Positions 27,363-38,047 of a stretch of 64,000 nt of DNA are shown piece by piece. The notes under the pieces are model-generated. The model saw only the letters and a program-made list of their open reading frames with translations, had not been told where the DNA came from and ran no database searches. Every line of letters starts with the position of its first letter. Position 1 is the stretch's first letter. This DNA is from Nocardia rosealba (GTDB taxonomy: Bacteria; Actinomycetota; Actinomycetes; Mycobacteriales; Mycobacteriaceae), in the NCBI RefSeq assembly GCF_020216065.1, contig NZ_JAIWNA010000005.1, positions 378,472-442,471 on the forward strand. Direction: 5' to 3'. The position numbers were made by a program, and so were the translations under genes.

Positions 27363-27368
27363 ATACTA
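27363..27368 (-). promoter_or_regulatory. -10 box of the 6C RNA
   Basis: TAGTAT on the minus strand (27368-27363) lies about 7 nt before the first hairpin and would start transcription near 27356. A TTGCGC about 19 nt upstream is a poor -35. Confidence 0.5.
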
Positions 27369-27501
27369 CACCCATCACCCGCCGAGGGCGCAAGTAGCGT
27401 CGGCCGACATTCTTCGGCGATTCGCGCCCTCCGGCGTCCACGGGGCAAACGCCGAACAGTTGCCTGAGCGGGCGGATCCCACACCCGTCGGTGCGCGTGC
27501 C

Positions 27502-27507
27502 TATCCT
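27502..27507 (+). promoter_or_regulatory. -10 box, leaderless HAD hydrolase gene
   Basis: TATCCT lies 6 nt before the GTG at 27514, with no Shine-Dalgarno between them, as expected for a leaderless mRNA. Confidence 0.5.
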
Positions 27508-27513
27508 GTTGTC

Positions 27514-28374
27514 GTGACCGCCGATCCCCGCCAGACTCCGCCTACGGACACAAGACTCGATTCCTCGGGCCGTGCGCCGACGGCCGGCGGGCGTGTGGCC
27601 GCGTTCTTCGATCTCGACAAAACGGTGATCGCGAAATCGAGCGCGTTCGTGTTCAGCAAACCCTTCTACGCGCAGGGCCTGCTCAACCGCAGAGCCGTAC
27701 TGGAGAGCAGCTACGCACACTTTTTGTTCCTGCTGTCGGGTGCCGATCACGACCAGATGGAACGAATGCGGGCAAACCTGGCCAACATGTGCGCGGGCTG
27801 GGATGTGCAACAGGTGAAATCCATTGTGGCCGAGACGCTTCACGAGTTGGTCGACCCGCTGATCTACGCCGAAGCCGCCGACCTGATCGCCGATCACAAG
27901 ATCCGCGGCCACGACGTGGTGATCGTTTCGGCGTCCGGCGAGGAGATGGTCGGGCCGATAGCCGAGGCGCTCGGCGCCTCCCACACCGAGGCGACGCGGA
28001 TGGTCGTCGAGGACGGAAAATACACCGGCGAGATCGAGTTCTACTGCTACGGAGAGGGAAAGGTGGCCGCGATCGAAAAGCTGGCCGCCGCAGAGGGTTA
28101 CGACCTGTCCCGGTGCTACGCCTACTCCGACTCGGCGACCGACCTGCCGATGCTGAGCACGGTCGGTCACCCGACGGCCGTGAACCCCGACCGCGCGCTG
28201 CGCAAGGAGGCCGTCGCACGCGGCTGGCCGGTGCTCACCTTCTCCAATCCGGTGTCGCTGTGGTCGCGGTTCCAGGCGCCGTCGAGCACCACGGTGGCGG
28301 CGACAGCGGCGGTCGGACTCAGCGCCGTCCTGGCGGGCGCGATCAGTTACCGGCTGCTGCGTAAACGCCGCTGA
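27514..28374 (+). CDS. HAD-superfamily subfamily IB phosphatase, membrane-anchored
   Basis: A 286-residue SerB-like HAD-IB hydrolase. Motif I is FFDLDKTV (nucleophile Asp), motif II SASGEE, motif III lysine near GEGKVAAIEK, and motif IV YSDSATDLPML. It ends with one transmembrane segment (TVAATAAVGLSAVLAGAIS) and a basic tail, unlike soluble SerB. It corresponds to Rv3661, sometimes annotated as SerB-like; the substrate is not known. The GTG at 27514 is preferred to earlier starts because of the TATCCT box. It is divergent from the 6C RNA. Confidence 0.87.
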   Translation: MTADPRQTPPTDTRLDSSGRAPTAGGRVAAFFDLDKTVIAKSSAFVFSKPFYAQGLLNRRAVLESSYAHFLFLLSGADHDQMERMRANLANMCAGWDVQQVKSIVAETLHELVDPLIYAEAADLIADHKIRGHDVVIVSASGEEMVGPIAEALGASHTEATRMVVEDGKYTGEIEFYCYGEGKVAAIEKLAAAEGYDLSRCYAYSDSATDLPMLSTVGHPTAVNPDRALRKEAVARGWPVLTFSNPVSLWSRFQAPSSTTVAATAAVGLSAVLAGAISYRLLRKRR

Positions 28375-28807
28375 CCTGCGACGAAGGCTTGGCCCACAAG
28401 CACGGATCGCGGACTGACACGCCGAAAACACGCGGATTCGGTAATGCCGGAGAAACGCTTGAAGTGAGCACGGTCACAGTGTAAGAATGGAGTCACGGAA
28501 GGACGGAAGGCCAAGACGGGACCGGAAGAGAAGGTTTCGCCTCCCATCCCACCCTTCCCAGCACGGACGCCAGGCACCCACGCGGAGCGCGCCGCGACAA
28601 GGGCAGCAGAGTTGTGGGCCTGCGAAATTCGGGCAGTCGTCGGCGAGAGCCTCGCACAGGTTGCGGGGATGAACCGGCGGGGTTCGGATGATCGCCGAGG
28701 CCACCGAACACAACCCACCCCAGCACGCTTGGTAACCAGGTGTTCCGTGCTAGCGGGCGGCGAAGTCGAGCAATCGGCACGCCGCCCGTTTCGATGTGTG
28801 GGGAAGG
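28375..28807. other. Convergent gap, nothing recognised
   Basis: These 433 bp lie between the HAD gene and the Fic-like gene. Overlapping frames exist on both strands but have low third-position GC and no ribosome sites. No terminator-quality hairpin was found by eye. Confidence 0.5.
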
Positions 28808-29554
28808 TCAGCCCGCGGCCGCGTCGGCGATCGAGTTGGCCTCTCGCGCACCGTCTTCGAGTGCGCCCGCACAGAACAGCACCCACCCGCCGACACCCTC
28901 CGGCGTGCCCATGCCGAAGCCGGCGGCCGCATCGAGGTAGGCCTGCCTGCGCCGCAGCCAGAACACCTCAGGAACGCCGAGGCTGCGGGGATCGAGCCCG
29001 GTCGACACCGCGACCAGTCGCGATGCCGCGCGGGCGACCACGCCGTCGGCGGTGCCGAACGGGCGAAGTGTCATCAACTCGCCGTGCACGACGGCGGCGA
29101 TCACCGGCGCGGGTGCCTTGCTGGTCTGCACGGTCTGAGCCAGCAGGTCCAGCCGCTCCGCCACCCCGGGTACCGGGCGTGGCCTGCCGAGTTCCTGCTG
29201 ATCGGTGACGAGGTCGGCGGCGGCGAGCAGATGCAGCCGGGCCAGCGCCTGCAGCGGGGCCCGGCGCCAGGTGCCGACCAGATTGGTGAGCGCGTCACCG
29301 TCGAGCGCCTGCCCTACCCGCAGCGCGCCGGCCAGCACCGGATCGCTGACCTTGCCGTCGGCGGGCAGATCGGTGCTCGCGCCCTCGATGGCCGCGGATG
29401 AACGCGCCGCGCGGACCGCGGCCTCGGCCGCGGTGGTCGCCCAGCCGCGCCGGTTGGACTTGTGCCGGTGCACCGCGGCGAGCGCGTCGCGCGCCTTGTC
29501 GGCGGCCTCACGCACGCCGGGCAGGTCGACCAGGGGCTGCAGCGGATCAGTCAC
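28808..29554 (-). CDS. Fic-like protein with degenerate active site (Rv3662c family)
   Basis: A 248-residue protein usually left as hypothetical or oxidoreductase. It reads as a Fic-domain relative. Residues 52-58 (SSAAIEG) match the Fic_N inhibitory helix S/TxxxEG. Residues 157-180 (HGELMTLRPFGTADGVVARA) align with the Fic core H-x-x-F-x-x-IHPFxxGNGRxxR: Pro, Phe and the final Arg (R175) remain, but the catalytic His is Arg (R164), and the acidic, Asn and first Arg positions are lost. AMPylation is therefore unlikely. The GTG at 29554 is 11 bp below a 54-codon gene. The assignment is my inference from motif order. Confidence 0.6.
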   Translation of the reverse strand: MTDPLQPLVDLPGVREAADKARDALAAVHRHKSNRRGWATTAAEAAVRAARSSAAIEGASTDLPADGKVSDPVLAGALRVGQALDGDALTNLVGTWRRAPLQALARLHLLAAADLVTDQQELGRPRPVPGVAERLDLLAQTVQTSKAPAPVIAAVVHGELMTLRPFGTADGVVARAASRLVAVSTGLDPRSLGVPEVFWLRRRQAYLDAAAGFGMGTPEGVGGWVLFCAGALEDGAREANSIADAAAG

Positions 29555-29565
29555 GACATACGAGG

Positions 29566-29730
29566 CTACCGTTCCAGCGCACCGTCCCCGACGGCCACAT
29601 GCATCCCGCCCGCCCTCGGCCAGACCCGGTCGGGCCACAGCACCTCGGCGAGGCGTTTCGCCGCCGGGGTCTTGGCCCGGCGGCGACGCGCCTCCAGCTC
29701 GGCCTGCCGCTCCGCATCGATTCGATCCAC
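29566..29730 (-). CDS. Small protein, 54 aa, upstream of Fic-like gene
   Basis: GTG at 29730 follows GGGGAGG by 5 nt and opens a 54-residue frame with the strong third-position GC bias of real genes here. It begins MDRIDAERQAELEARRRRAK and contains KRLAEVLWPDRVWP before ending GDGALER. It has a charged helix and then a Trp/Pro-rich part. The TAG stop is 11 bp before the Fic-like start, so the two are probably one unit. Small partners of Fic proteins exist as antitoxins, but no S/TxxxE[G/N] motif is seen here. Function unknown. Confidence 0.6.
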   Translation of the reverse strand: MDRIDAERQAELEARRRRAKTPAAKRLAEVLWPDRVWPRAGGMHVAVGDGALER

Positions 29731-29864
29731 CGGCGCCTCCCCACCTCAGCGAGTCACATCGCACCACCTCGGACCAGTCAACGATACGCTGCTGAGCTGC
29801 GCTGACGCGGCCATTTCACGAGCTCCCGCCGCCCCCCGTAGTCCAGCGACAGCCGGCGCTCTCG

Positions 29865-31532
29865 CTACCCAGCCAACAACTCCCGCCCCGGGATCGCCTC
29901 GAGCAAATCCCGCGTGTACTCCTCCCGCGGCGCGGCGAACACCTCATCCGTCGTGGCCGACTCGACGACCTTCCCGGCTCGCATGACCAGCACGTTGTCC
30001 GCGATCTGCCGGACGACGGCCAGGTCGTGAGTGATGAACAGGTACGTCAAGCCCAGCTCGGCTTGCAGGTCGTTGAGGAGGGTTAGGATCTGCGCCTGGA
30101 CCAGCACGTCGAGCGCGGACACCGCCTCGTCGCAGACGACCAGTTCCGGCGACAACGCGAGCGCGCGGGCGATCGCCACCCGCTGACGTTGCCCACCGGA
30201 CAGCTCGTTGGGATAGCGACGCAGCACCGACGACGGCAGCGACACCTTGTCGAGCAGGTCGCGCACCACCTTCTCGCGTTCGGCGGCGGTACCGATCTTG
30301 TGCACCCGCAGGGGTTCCTCGACGGTGCGGAAGATGGAGTACATCGGGTCGAGGGAACCGTAGGGGTTCTGGAAGATCGGTTGCACGCGGCGGCGGAAGG
30401 CGAAGGCGGCCTTGCTGTCCAGCGACGACACCTCCTGACCGTCGAACAACACCGAGCCTGCCGTCGGTTCGAGCAACCCGAGCACCATCTGCGCGATGGT
30501 CGACTTGCCCGAGCCGGACTCACCGACGATCGCGGTGGTCGTGCCGCGTTCCACACAGAAACTCACGTCGTCGACGGCGGTGAAAGCCGTCGACTGCCAC
30601 GGTCGTTTGCCGCGAATCTTGAACGCCTTGGTGAGGTTTCGCACGTCGAGCACGGTGTCGGGCAGCGCCTCGGTGGCGGCCACCTCGACGGCACGGTCAC
30701 GCACCTTCGCCCGCTGCCGCGACGACGACATCCGCTGCGCCGCCAGCGAGGGTGCCGAATTCACCAGCTTCTTGGTGTAGGCGTGCTGCGGGTCGCGCAG
30801 GATCTGCAGGGCCGGACCGGATTCCACCACCCGCCCGCGATACATCACCACGAGGTGTTCGGCGCGTTCGGCGGCCAGGCCGAGGTCGTGGGTGATGAGC
30901 AGCACGGCCGTCCCCAGCTCGGTGGTGAGCTCTTCGAGGTGACCGAGGATCTGGCGTTGCACGGTGACGTCGAGCGCCGAGGTGGGTTCGTCGGCGATGA
31001 GCAGTTTCGGCCTGCACGACAGCCCGATCGCGATGAGCGCACGCTGGCGCATACCGCCGGAGAACTCGTGCGGGTACTGGTTCACCCGCCGCTCGGCATC
31101 GGTCATCCCGGCCTCGGTGAGCAGTTCCACCGCCCGTTCACGCGCGGCCGCGCCCTTGGCGATGCCGTTGGCCTCCAGGGTTTCCCGGATCTGGAAACCG
31201 ATCTTCCACACCGGGTTCAGGTTCGACATCGGGTCCTGGGGAACCAGACCGATCCCGTTGCCCCGGACGGCGACGATCTCCTTGGCCGAGGCCTTGGTCA
31301 GGTCCTTGCCCTCGAACCGGATGGACCCGCCGGTCACCTTGCCGGTGCCGGGCAGCAGATCGATGATCGCGTGCGCGGTCGTCGACTTGCCCGACCCGGA
31401 CTCGCCGACGATGGCGACGGTCTGTCCGGGATAGACGGTCAGATTCACCCCGCGCACGGCGGGCACCGGCTTGCCGTCGGAGGTGAAACTCACCTCCAGA
31501 TCGCGGATTTCGAGCAGGGGTTCGGTGGTCAT
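29865..31532 (-). CDS. dppD: Dipeptide/oligopeptide ABC transporter, fused double ATPase
   Basis: Energising subunit of a peptide importer, 555 residues, with two ATPase domains in one chain. Domain 1 has Walker A GESGSGKST (near residue 40) and signature FSGGMRQR; domain 2 has GESGSGKST (near 335) and LSGGQRQR. Each is followed by its DEPTSALD or DEAVSALD Walker B. The C-terminal oligopeptide/dipeptide extension is short. ATG 31532 overlaps the dppC stop by 4 bp. This matches Rv3663c; the M. tuberculosis system has been linked to peptide and haem uptake. Confidence 0.93.
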   Translation of the reverse strand: MTTEPLLEIRDLEVSFTSDGKPVPAVRGVNLTVYPGQTVAIVGESGSGKSTTAHAIIDLLPGTGKVTGGSIRFEGKDLTKASAKEIVAVRGNGIGLVPQDPMSNLNPVWKIGFQIRETLEANGIAKGAAARERAVELLTEAGMTDAERRVNQYPHEFSGGMRQRALIAIGLSCRPKLLIADEPTSALDVTVQRQILGHLEELTTELGTAVLLITHDLGLAAERAEHLVVMYRGRVVESGPALQILRDPQHAYTKKLVNSAPSLAAQRMSSSRQRAKVRDRAVEVAATEALPDTVLDVRNLTKAFKIRGKRPWQSTAFTAVDDVSFCVERGTTTAIVGESGSGKSTIAQMVLGLLEPTAGSVLFDGQEVSSLDSKAAFAFRRRVQPIFQNPYGSLDPMYSIFRTVEEPLRVHKIGTAAEREKVVRDLLDKVSLPSSVLRRYPNELSGGQRQRVAIARALALSPELVVCDEAVSALDVLVQAQILTLLNDLQAELGLTYLFITHDLAVVRQIADNVLVMRAGKVVESATTDEVFAAPREEYTRDLLEAIPGRELLAG

Positions 31533-32458
31533 CGGGTGCGCTCCTTCGGATCGAGCGCGTCGCGCACCGCGTCGCCGAGCATGATGAAGCTCAGCACCGT
31601 GATGGCCAGCGCGGTCGCCGGGTAGAACAGGATCGGCGAGGTACGGATCTCGGACTTGGCACGGGAGATGTCGGCGCCCCAGGCCACGATGTCGGGCGGC
31701 AGACCGACACCGAGGTAGGACAGCGTGGCCTCGGTGACGATGAAGACGCCGAGCCAGATGGTCGCGACGACGATGAGCGGGCTCGCCGCGTTCGGCAGCA
31801 CGTGCCGCATCAGCGTGCCGAACCGCGACACACCGAGCGCCTTCGCCGCCGTCACGTATTCGCTGTTCTTGGCCTCGATCACCGCGCCACGGGCGATGCG
31901 CGCGGCCTGCGGCCAGGTGAACGCCACGAGGATCGCGATCACCGTGCCGATCCCGGCCGGCCGCAGCAGCTGCAGCAGCACGATGGCGGCGAGCACCATC
32001 GGGATGGCGTAGAAGATCTCGGCGATGCGCGAGACGACGGTGTCGAGCAGTCCGCCGTAGAACCCCGACAGTGCGCCGAGCACCCCGCCCACCACCAGGA
32101 ACAGCAGCGCCGAGCCGACACCGACGGTCACCGAGGCGCGGGCGCCGTAGATGGTGCGCGCGTAGATGTCGCAGCCCTGCTTGTCGAAACCGAACGGGTG
32201 ACCGGGGCGCGGCCCGTCCATTCCGAATTCGCCGAGGCAGTGGCGGGGATCCTGGCTGGTGAACAGCGACGGCCACACCACGACCAGCAGCACGAGCACG
32301 ATCAGCACGACGGCCACGAGGAACACCGGGTTGCGCCGCAGCCGCCGCCACGCATCGCCCCAGATGCTGGTCGGAGTGCCCGCGTCGAGCACACGGTCGG
32401 TGGCGAGCACCTCCACCTCGTCGGCGGGGGCCACGAAATGCGGTTGCTTGTCAGGCAT
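31529..32458 (-). CDS. dppC: Peptide ABC transporter permease
   Basis: A 309-residue inner-membrane permease with an N-terminal OppC/DppC extension (about 60 residues before the first core spans) and six membrane segments. The ATPase-coupling loop carries EAKNSEYVTAAKALGVSR, the EAA motif. The ATG at 32458 (MPDKQPHF) is favoured; it overlaps the dppB 3' end by 8 bp, and the dppD start overlaps this stop. The tight overlaps indicate translational coupling within dppABCD. Confidence 0.93.
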   Translation of the reverse strand: MPDKQPHFVAPADEVEVLATDRVLDAGTPTSIWGDAWRRLRRNPVFLVAVVLIVLVLLVVVWPSLFTSQDPRHCLGEFGMDGPRPGHPFGFDKQGCDIYARTIYGARASVTVGVGSALLFLVVGGVLGALSGFYGGLLDTVVSRIAEIFYAIPMVLAAIVLLQLLRPAGIGTVIAILVAFTWPQAARIARGAVIEAKNSEYVTAAKALGVSRFGTLMRHVLPNAASPLIVVATIWLGVFIVTEATLSYLGVGLPPDIVAWGADISRAKSEIRTSPILFYPATALAITVLSFIMLGDAVRDALDPKERTR

Positions 32459-33380
32459 AGCGGATCCTCGGGTCGAGCGCGGCATAGAGCAGGTCGATGA
32501 CCAGGTTCATCAGCAGGAACAGCACGACGAGCACCGTCACGAACGACACGACCGTCGGCGGCTCACCACGGATGATCGCCTGATACATGGTTCCGCCGAC
32601 ACCGGGGATGTTGAAGATGCCCTCGGTGACGATGGCGCCCGCCATCAGCGCACCGAAATCGGCACCGAGAAAGGTGACGACCGGAATCATCGAATTGCGC
32701 AGAATATGCACCGTGACCACGCGCCGGCGGCCGAGACCTTTCGCCGTCGCCGTGCGCACGTAGTCGGCGGATTTGTTCTCCGCCACGGAGTTTCGCGTCA
32801 GGCGCAGCACATAGGCGAACGAGAGCGAGCCGAGCACGAAAGCCGGGACGATCAGTTCACCGAGACTGGCGCTCCCGGTAACGGTTACCGGCGCGATGCC
32901 CCATTTCACCCCGAGCAGGAACTGCGCGAGATAACCGACGACGAACACCGGGAGCGCGATGATCACCAGGCTCGCGATCAGCATCGTCGAATCGAACAGT
33001 TTGCCCTTGCGCAAACCGGCGATGAGACCGAACAGGATGCCGAAGAAGCCTTCGATCAGCACGGCGAGAAACGCCAGTTTGATGGTGATCGGGAAGGCGC
33101 GTTCGAGTTCCTCGCGGACCGGCCTGCCGGAGAACGAGGTACCGAAGTCGAGGGTGAGAATGCCCTGCAAGTAGTGCAGGTATTGCATGATGAACGGCTG
33201 ATCGAGGTGGTAGCGGGCGCGCAATGCCGCCTCGGCCGCCGGGGTCAGCGCCTTTTCACCGGCCAGCGCCTTGATCGGGTCGCCGGGAATAAGGAAGACC
33301 ATCGCGTAGATCAACAGAGTGGCGCCGAGGAAGACCGGGATCATCTGGAGCAGGCGCCGGAGTATGTACCAAGTCATCAT
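32451..33380 (-). CDS. dppB: Peptide ABC transporter permease
   Basis: A 309-residue permease. It begins MTWYILRRLLQMIPVFLG, the classic DppB/OppB N-terminus, has six membrane segments and an EAA-type loop ENKSADYVRTATAKGLGRRR. GGAGG lies immediately upstream of two adjacent ATGs (33380 and 33377); the second has the better spacing. A hairpin lies between dppA and this gene. Confidence 0.93.
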   Translation of the reverse strand: MMTWYILRRLLQMIPVFLGATLLIYAMVFLIPGDPIKALAGEKALTPAAEAALRARYHLDQPFIMQYLHYLQGILTLDFGTSFSGRPVREELERAFPITIKLAFLAVLIEGFFGILFGLIAGLRKGKLFDSTMLIASLVIIALPVFVVGYLAQFLLGVKWGIAPVTVTGSASLGELIVPAFVLGSLSFAYVLRLTRNSVAENKSADYVRTATAKGLGRRRVVTVHILRNSMIPVVTFLGADFGALMAGAIVTEGIFNIPGVGGTMYQAIIRGEPPTVVSFVTVLVVLFLLMNLVIDLLYAALDPRIRYA

Positions 33381-33393
33381 TCCTCCGAAAACG

Positions 33394-33428
33394 GCCGGGC
33401 CGAGCCACTTTTCGTGACCCGGCCCGGC
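33394..33428 (-). terminator. Intercistronic hairpin between dppA and dppB
   Basis: Arms GCCGGGCC (33394-33401) and GGCCCGGC (33421-33428) enclose a 19-nt loop, 9 nt after the dppA stop. There is no U-tract, so it more likely stabilises dppA mRNA or partly attenuates read-through than terminates fully. Confidence 0.45.
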
Positions 33429-33437
33429 GGCGAGTGG

Positions 33438-35063
33438 TTACTTCTCGATGTTCTCGAAGTCGAACAGGCCGTTCCAGGCGAGTTCGGCCTTGGTGACCCG
33501 GTCGGAGCGACCCGCGGCGGCGATGTAATCGAACACCGGGATATCGGCCATTTCCCGGATCATGATCGCCTGTGCCTGCCCGATGAGTTTGTAGGACTCC
33601 TCCTTCGTCGCCGCGGCCATGGCGGCGTCGAAGAGGCGGTCCACCTCGGGGTTGTTGTAGTTGACATTGTTGGTCTCGGAGTAGCTGTAGTAGTTCGACC
33701 CGAGGAACTGCATCATCGTCGGGTAGTCACCCTGCCAGCCGTAACGGAAAGCGGCGCCGATGGTTTCGGCGTTCACCGCGTCACGCACGTCCTTGAACGT
33801 GGGCACCGGATTGGCGACGGCGTCGATGTTGAGGGTGTTCTTCACGCTGTTGGCCACCGCTTCGATCCAGGCCTGGTGGCCGCCGTCGGAGTTGTAGGTG
33901 ATGGTGTAGCGCGAACCGGCCCACGGCGACATGGCGTCGGCCTGGGCCCACAGCTTCTTGGCCTCCTCCGGGTTGTACTCGAACACCTCGGCGCCCGGCA
34001 GGTTCGGGTTGAAGCCGGGCAGCGTCGACGCGGTGAAATCGCGTGCCGGGTTACGCAAGCCGTTGAAGATCTTCTCGATGATCTGCGGGCGGTTGATCGC
34101 CATGGAAATGGCCTTGCGACGCAGCACGCCCTCCGCGCCCGCGAAATGCGGGACATTGGACTGGATGCCGATGTGCTGGTTCTGCGCGGTCGGCTTGGTG
34201 ATCGCGCGGTCGCCGAGATCGCTCTTGTAGGTGCTCAGGGCGCTGTCGGGAATGGTGTCGAGCGCGTCGAGATTGCCTGCCTGCAGATCGGCGTAGGCCG
34301 TCTCGTAGGACTGGTACATCACGAAGCGCAGGCCCTTGTTCTTGGCGGGCCTGCCACCCGGGTAATCCGGGTTGGGCTTCAGATCGATCTTGACGTTGTG
34401 TTCCCAGGATTCGAAAGCGTAGGGGCCGTTGCCGACCGGCTTCTCACCGAAGGCTTTCATGTCCTTGAACGCCACCTCGGGCAGCGGATAGAACGGTGCG
34501 TAACCGAGGGCGCTCTCGAAGTCGATCGACGGCGACTTGAGTTCCACGGTGAAGGTGCGGTCGTCGACCAGCTTCAGGCCGGACATGGTCTGCGCCTTGG
34601 GCTGTTCGGCATTCACCTCGTCGAAACCGGCGATCTGGCTGAATGCGTAGCCCTGCAACTGCGCGTTCGTGCCGAGCGCACCGTAATTCCAGGCATCGAC
34701 GAAGGACTTGGCGGTGACCGTTGTGCCGTCGGTGAATTTCCAGTTCGGCTTGATGGTGATGCGATACGACTTGCGGTCGGTGGTCTCGATCTTCTCGGCC
34801 ATCTCGTCGCGTGCTTCGCCGTTGGCGTCGTAGTACTTCAGGCCCGCGAACAAACGGTCGACCACGCGACCGCCCATGTTCTCGTTGGTATTGGTCGGTA
34901 CCAGGGGATTCTGTGGCTCTCCCGCATTGGTGGTGACAATGCCTGCATCGGCACTGTCATCGGACGAGCACGCGGTGAGACCGAGGCTTGTGGCCACGAG
35001 TCCCGCCGCGATCAGCGCGGTCGCTCTGATGAATCTCAACGATCTCTCCCGGTTCGCTTCCAT
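33438..35063 (-). CDS. dppA: Peptide ABC transporter substrate-binding lipoprotein
   Basis: A 541-residue SBP_bac_5 family lipoprotein that captures peptides outside the membrane. The signal peptide ends in lipobox LGLTAC (Cys near residue 32), followed by a Ser/Asp linker. Family markers include KPNWKFTDGTTVTAKSFVDAW and YGWQGDYPTM. Length is usual for DppA/OppA. It is the first gene of dppABCD and is divergent from acs across 331 bp. Confidence 0.93.
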   Translation of the reverse strand: MEANRERSLRFIRATALIAAGLVATSLGLTACSSDDSADAGIVTTNAGEPQNPLVPTNTNENMGGRVVDRLFAGLKYYDANGEARDEMAEKIETTDRKSYRITIKPNWKFTDGTTVTAKSFVDAWNYGALGTNAQLQGYAFSQIAGFDEVNAEQPKAQTMSGLKLVDDRTFTVELKSPSIDFESALGYAPFYPLPEVAFKDMKAFGEKPVGNGPYAFESWEHNVKIDLKPNPDYPGGRPAKNKGLRFVMYQSYETAYADLQAGNLDALDTIPDSALSTYKSDLGDRAITKPTAQNQHIGIQSNVPHFAGAEGVLRRKAISMAINRPQIIEKIFNGLRNPARDFTASTLPGFNPNLPGAEVFEYNPEEAKKLWAQADAMSPWAGSRYTITYNSDGGHQAWIEAVANSVKNTLNIDAVANPVPTFKDVRDAVNAETIGAAFRYGWQGDYPTMMQFLGSNYYSYSETNNVNYNNPEVDRLFDAAMAAATKEESYKLIGQAQAIMIREMADIPVFDYIAAAGRSDRVTKAELAWNGLFDFENIEK

Positions 35064-35394
35064 GACATGAAGGGGGCGCAGTCATCTTCCGCGTCACATG
35101 TATCCCTACGGTTACATGCCGAATACGCGGAAAAGATTGCCGAACCCTTCCTGTTCGACAGAAAAAAATGAACAATTCTCGGAACCATCAGCTGAACGGT
35201 TGATCTAAAACGATAGCCCGGGATCGCCTGCCCTGTCCGCGAACTCACCGGATGAATCAAGCCCACTGAACGTCTCGGAAACCGAGCTCACGCAACGCTC
35301 ACAAGGGGGCGGATACGTTCGTTACTGTCGAGGTGCCACGGCTGCGCCCTGGCGACCGACCCGACCGCACCAGGCATGTGAGGCTGACATCGAC
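35064..35394. other. Divergent dppA / acs promoter region
   Basis: These 331 bp hold no gene. The segment about 35110-35215 is AT-richer and presumably contains the dpp promoter. No confident -35/-10 pair or Crp half-site pair was identified by eye. Confidence 0.5.
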
Positions 35395-37347
<1,953 letters not shown>

Positions 37348-37500
37348 TCGGGGACCGGCACGCTACGGTTGCGGCGATAGCCGTGTCGGTCACCTCCAGG
37401 GCAGCATCGCTGATCGGATCGGCGCTAGTGTTGCGCCAAGACGTGTGCACACCGCGCGCCGCGATGCGGACCAGTTACCACAGGGAGAAGGGTCGACGAA

Positions 37501-37986
37501 GTGAGTTACACCCAAGGCGGAAATGACGGTCGGACGGTCACTTCCATCCCGTTGACCGACGCCAATCCGCCCGGATCGGCCAGCATCGGCAGCCTTGTCC
37601 GCGACGCCACCGAGCAGCTGTCCACGCTCGTGCGCGCCGAGGTCGCGCTGGCCAAGGCCGAGGTCACCGGCGAGGTCAAGAAGGGCCTCACCGGCAGCGT
37701 TTTCTTCATCCTCGCGCTGACGATCCTGCTGTTCAGCTCGTTCTTCTTTTTCTTCTTCCTCGCCGAACTGCTCGACGTGTGGCTGTACCGGTGGGCGGCG
37801 TTCCTCATCGTCTTCACGCTGATGGTGCTCGCCACCGCACTGCTGGCCTTCCTCGGCTATCGCAAGGTGAAGAAGCTGAAGGCGCCGGAGAAGACGATCG
37901 GCTCGCTCAAGCAGAGCGCCGAGGTGCTGCCGCAGGCACTGGCCCACCGCGAGCACGCCCCGTCGCTGGAGAAGGCGAAGAACTGA
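37501..37986 (+). CDS. Phage-holin-like (Holin-X/DUF1469) membrane protein
   Basis: A 161-residue protein with two strongly hydrophobic segments (GSVFFILALTILLFSSFFFF and LIVFTLMVLATALLAFLGY) between an amphipathic N-terminal region (LVRDATEQLSTLVRAEVALA) and a basic C-tail. This is the actinobacterial Holin-X layout; despite the name, a lytic role is not known. The GTG at 37501 follows GGGAGAAGGG. It corresponds to Rv3669, between acs and ephE. Confidence 0.8.
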   Translation: MSYTQGGNDGRTVTSIPLTDANPPGSASIGSLVRDATEQLSTLVRAEVALAKAEVTGEVKKGLTGSVFFILALTILLFSSFFFFFFLAELLDVWLYRWAAFLIVFTLMVLATALLAFLGYRKVKKLKAPEKTIGSLKQSAEVLPQALAHREHAPSLEKAKN

Positions 37987-38000
37987 CGGGTCCGACCCCG

Positions 38001-38029
38001 GCGGGCCCGGTCGCCACGACCGGACCCGC
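38001..38029 (+). terminator. Hairpin between holin-like gene and ephE
   Basis: 12-bp arms with one mismatch (38001-38012 and 38018-38029) around loop GCCAC, 15 nt after the upstream stop. A TAGGCT box (38034-38039) follows, 8 nt before the ephE GTG, giving ephE its own leaderless start. Confidence 0.6.
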
Positions 38030-38047
38030 CCACTAGGCTCGATCGGC

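Noticed and set aside
32259..35171. 970-codon plus-strand frame opposite dppC, dppB and dppA
   Set aside because: Antisense artefact; no motif, and the minus-strand genes have clear family signatures.
37501..37986. Prophage holin
   Set aside because: Holin-like in name only; no endolysin, portal or tail genes nearby, and the gene is at its conserved mycobacterial position.
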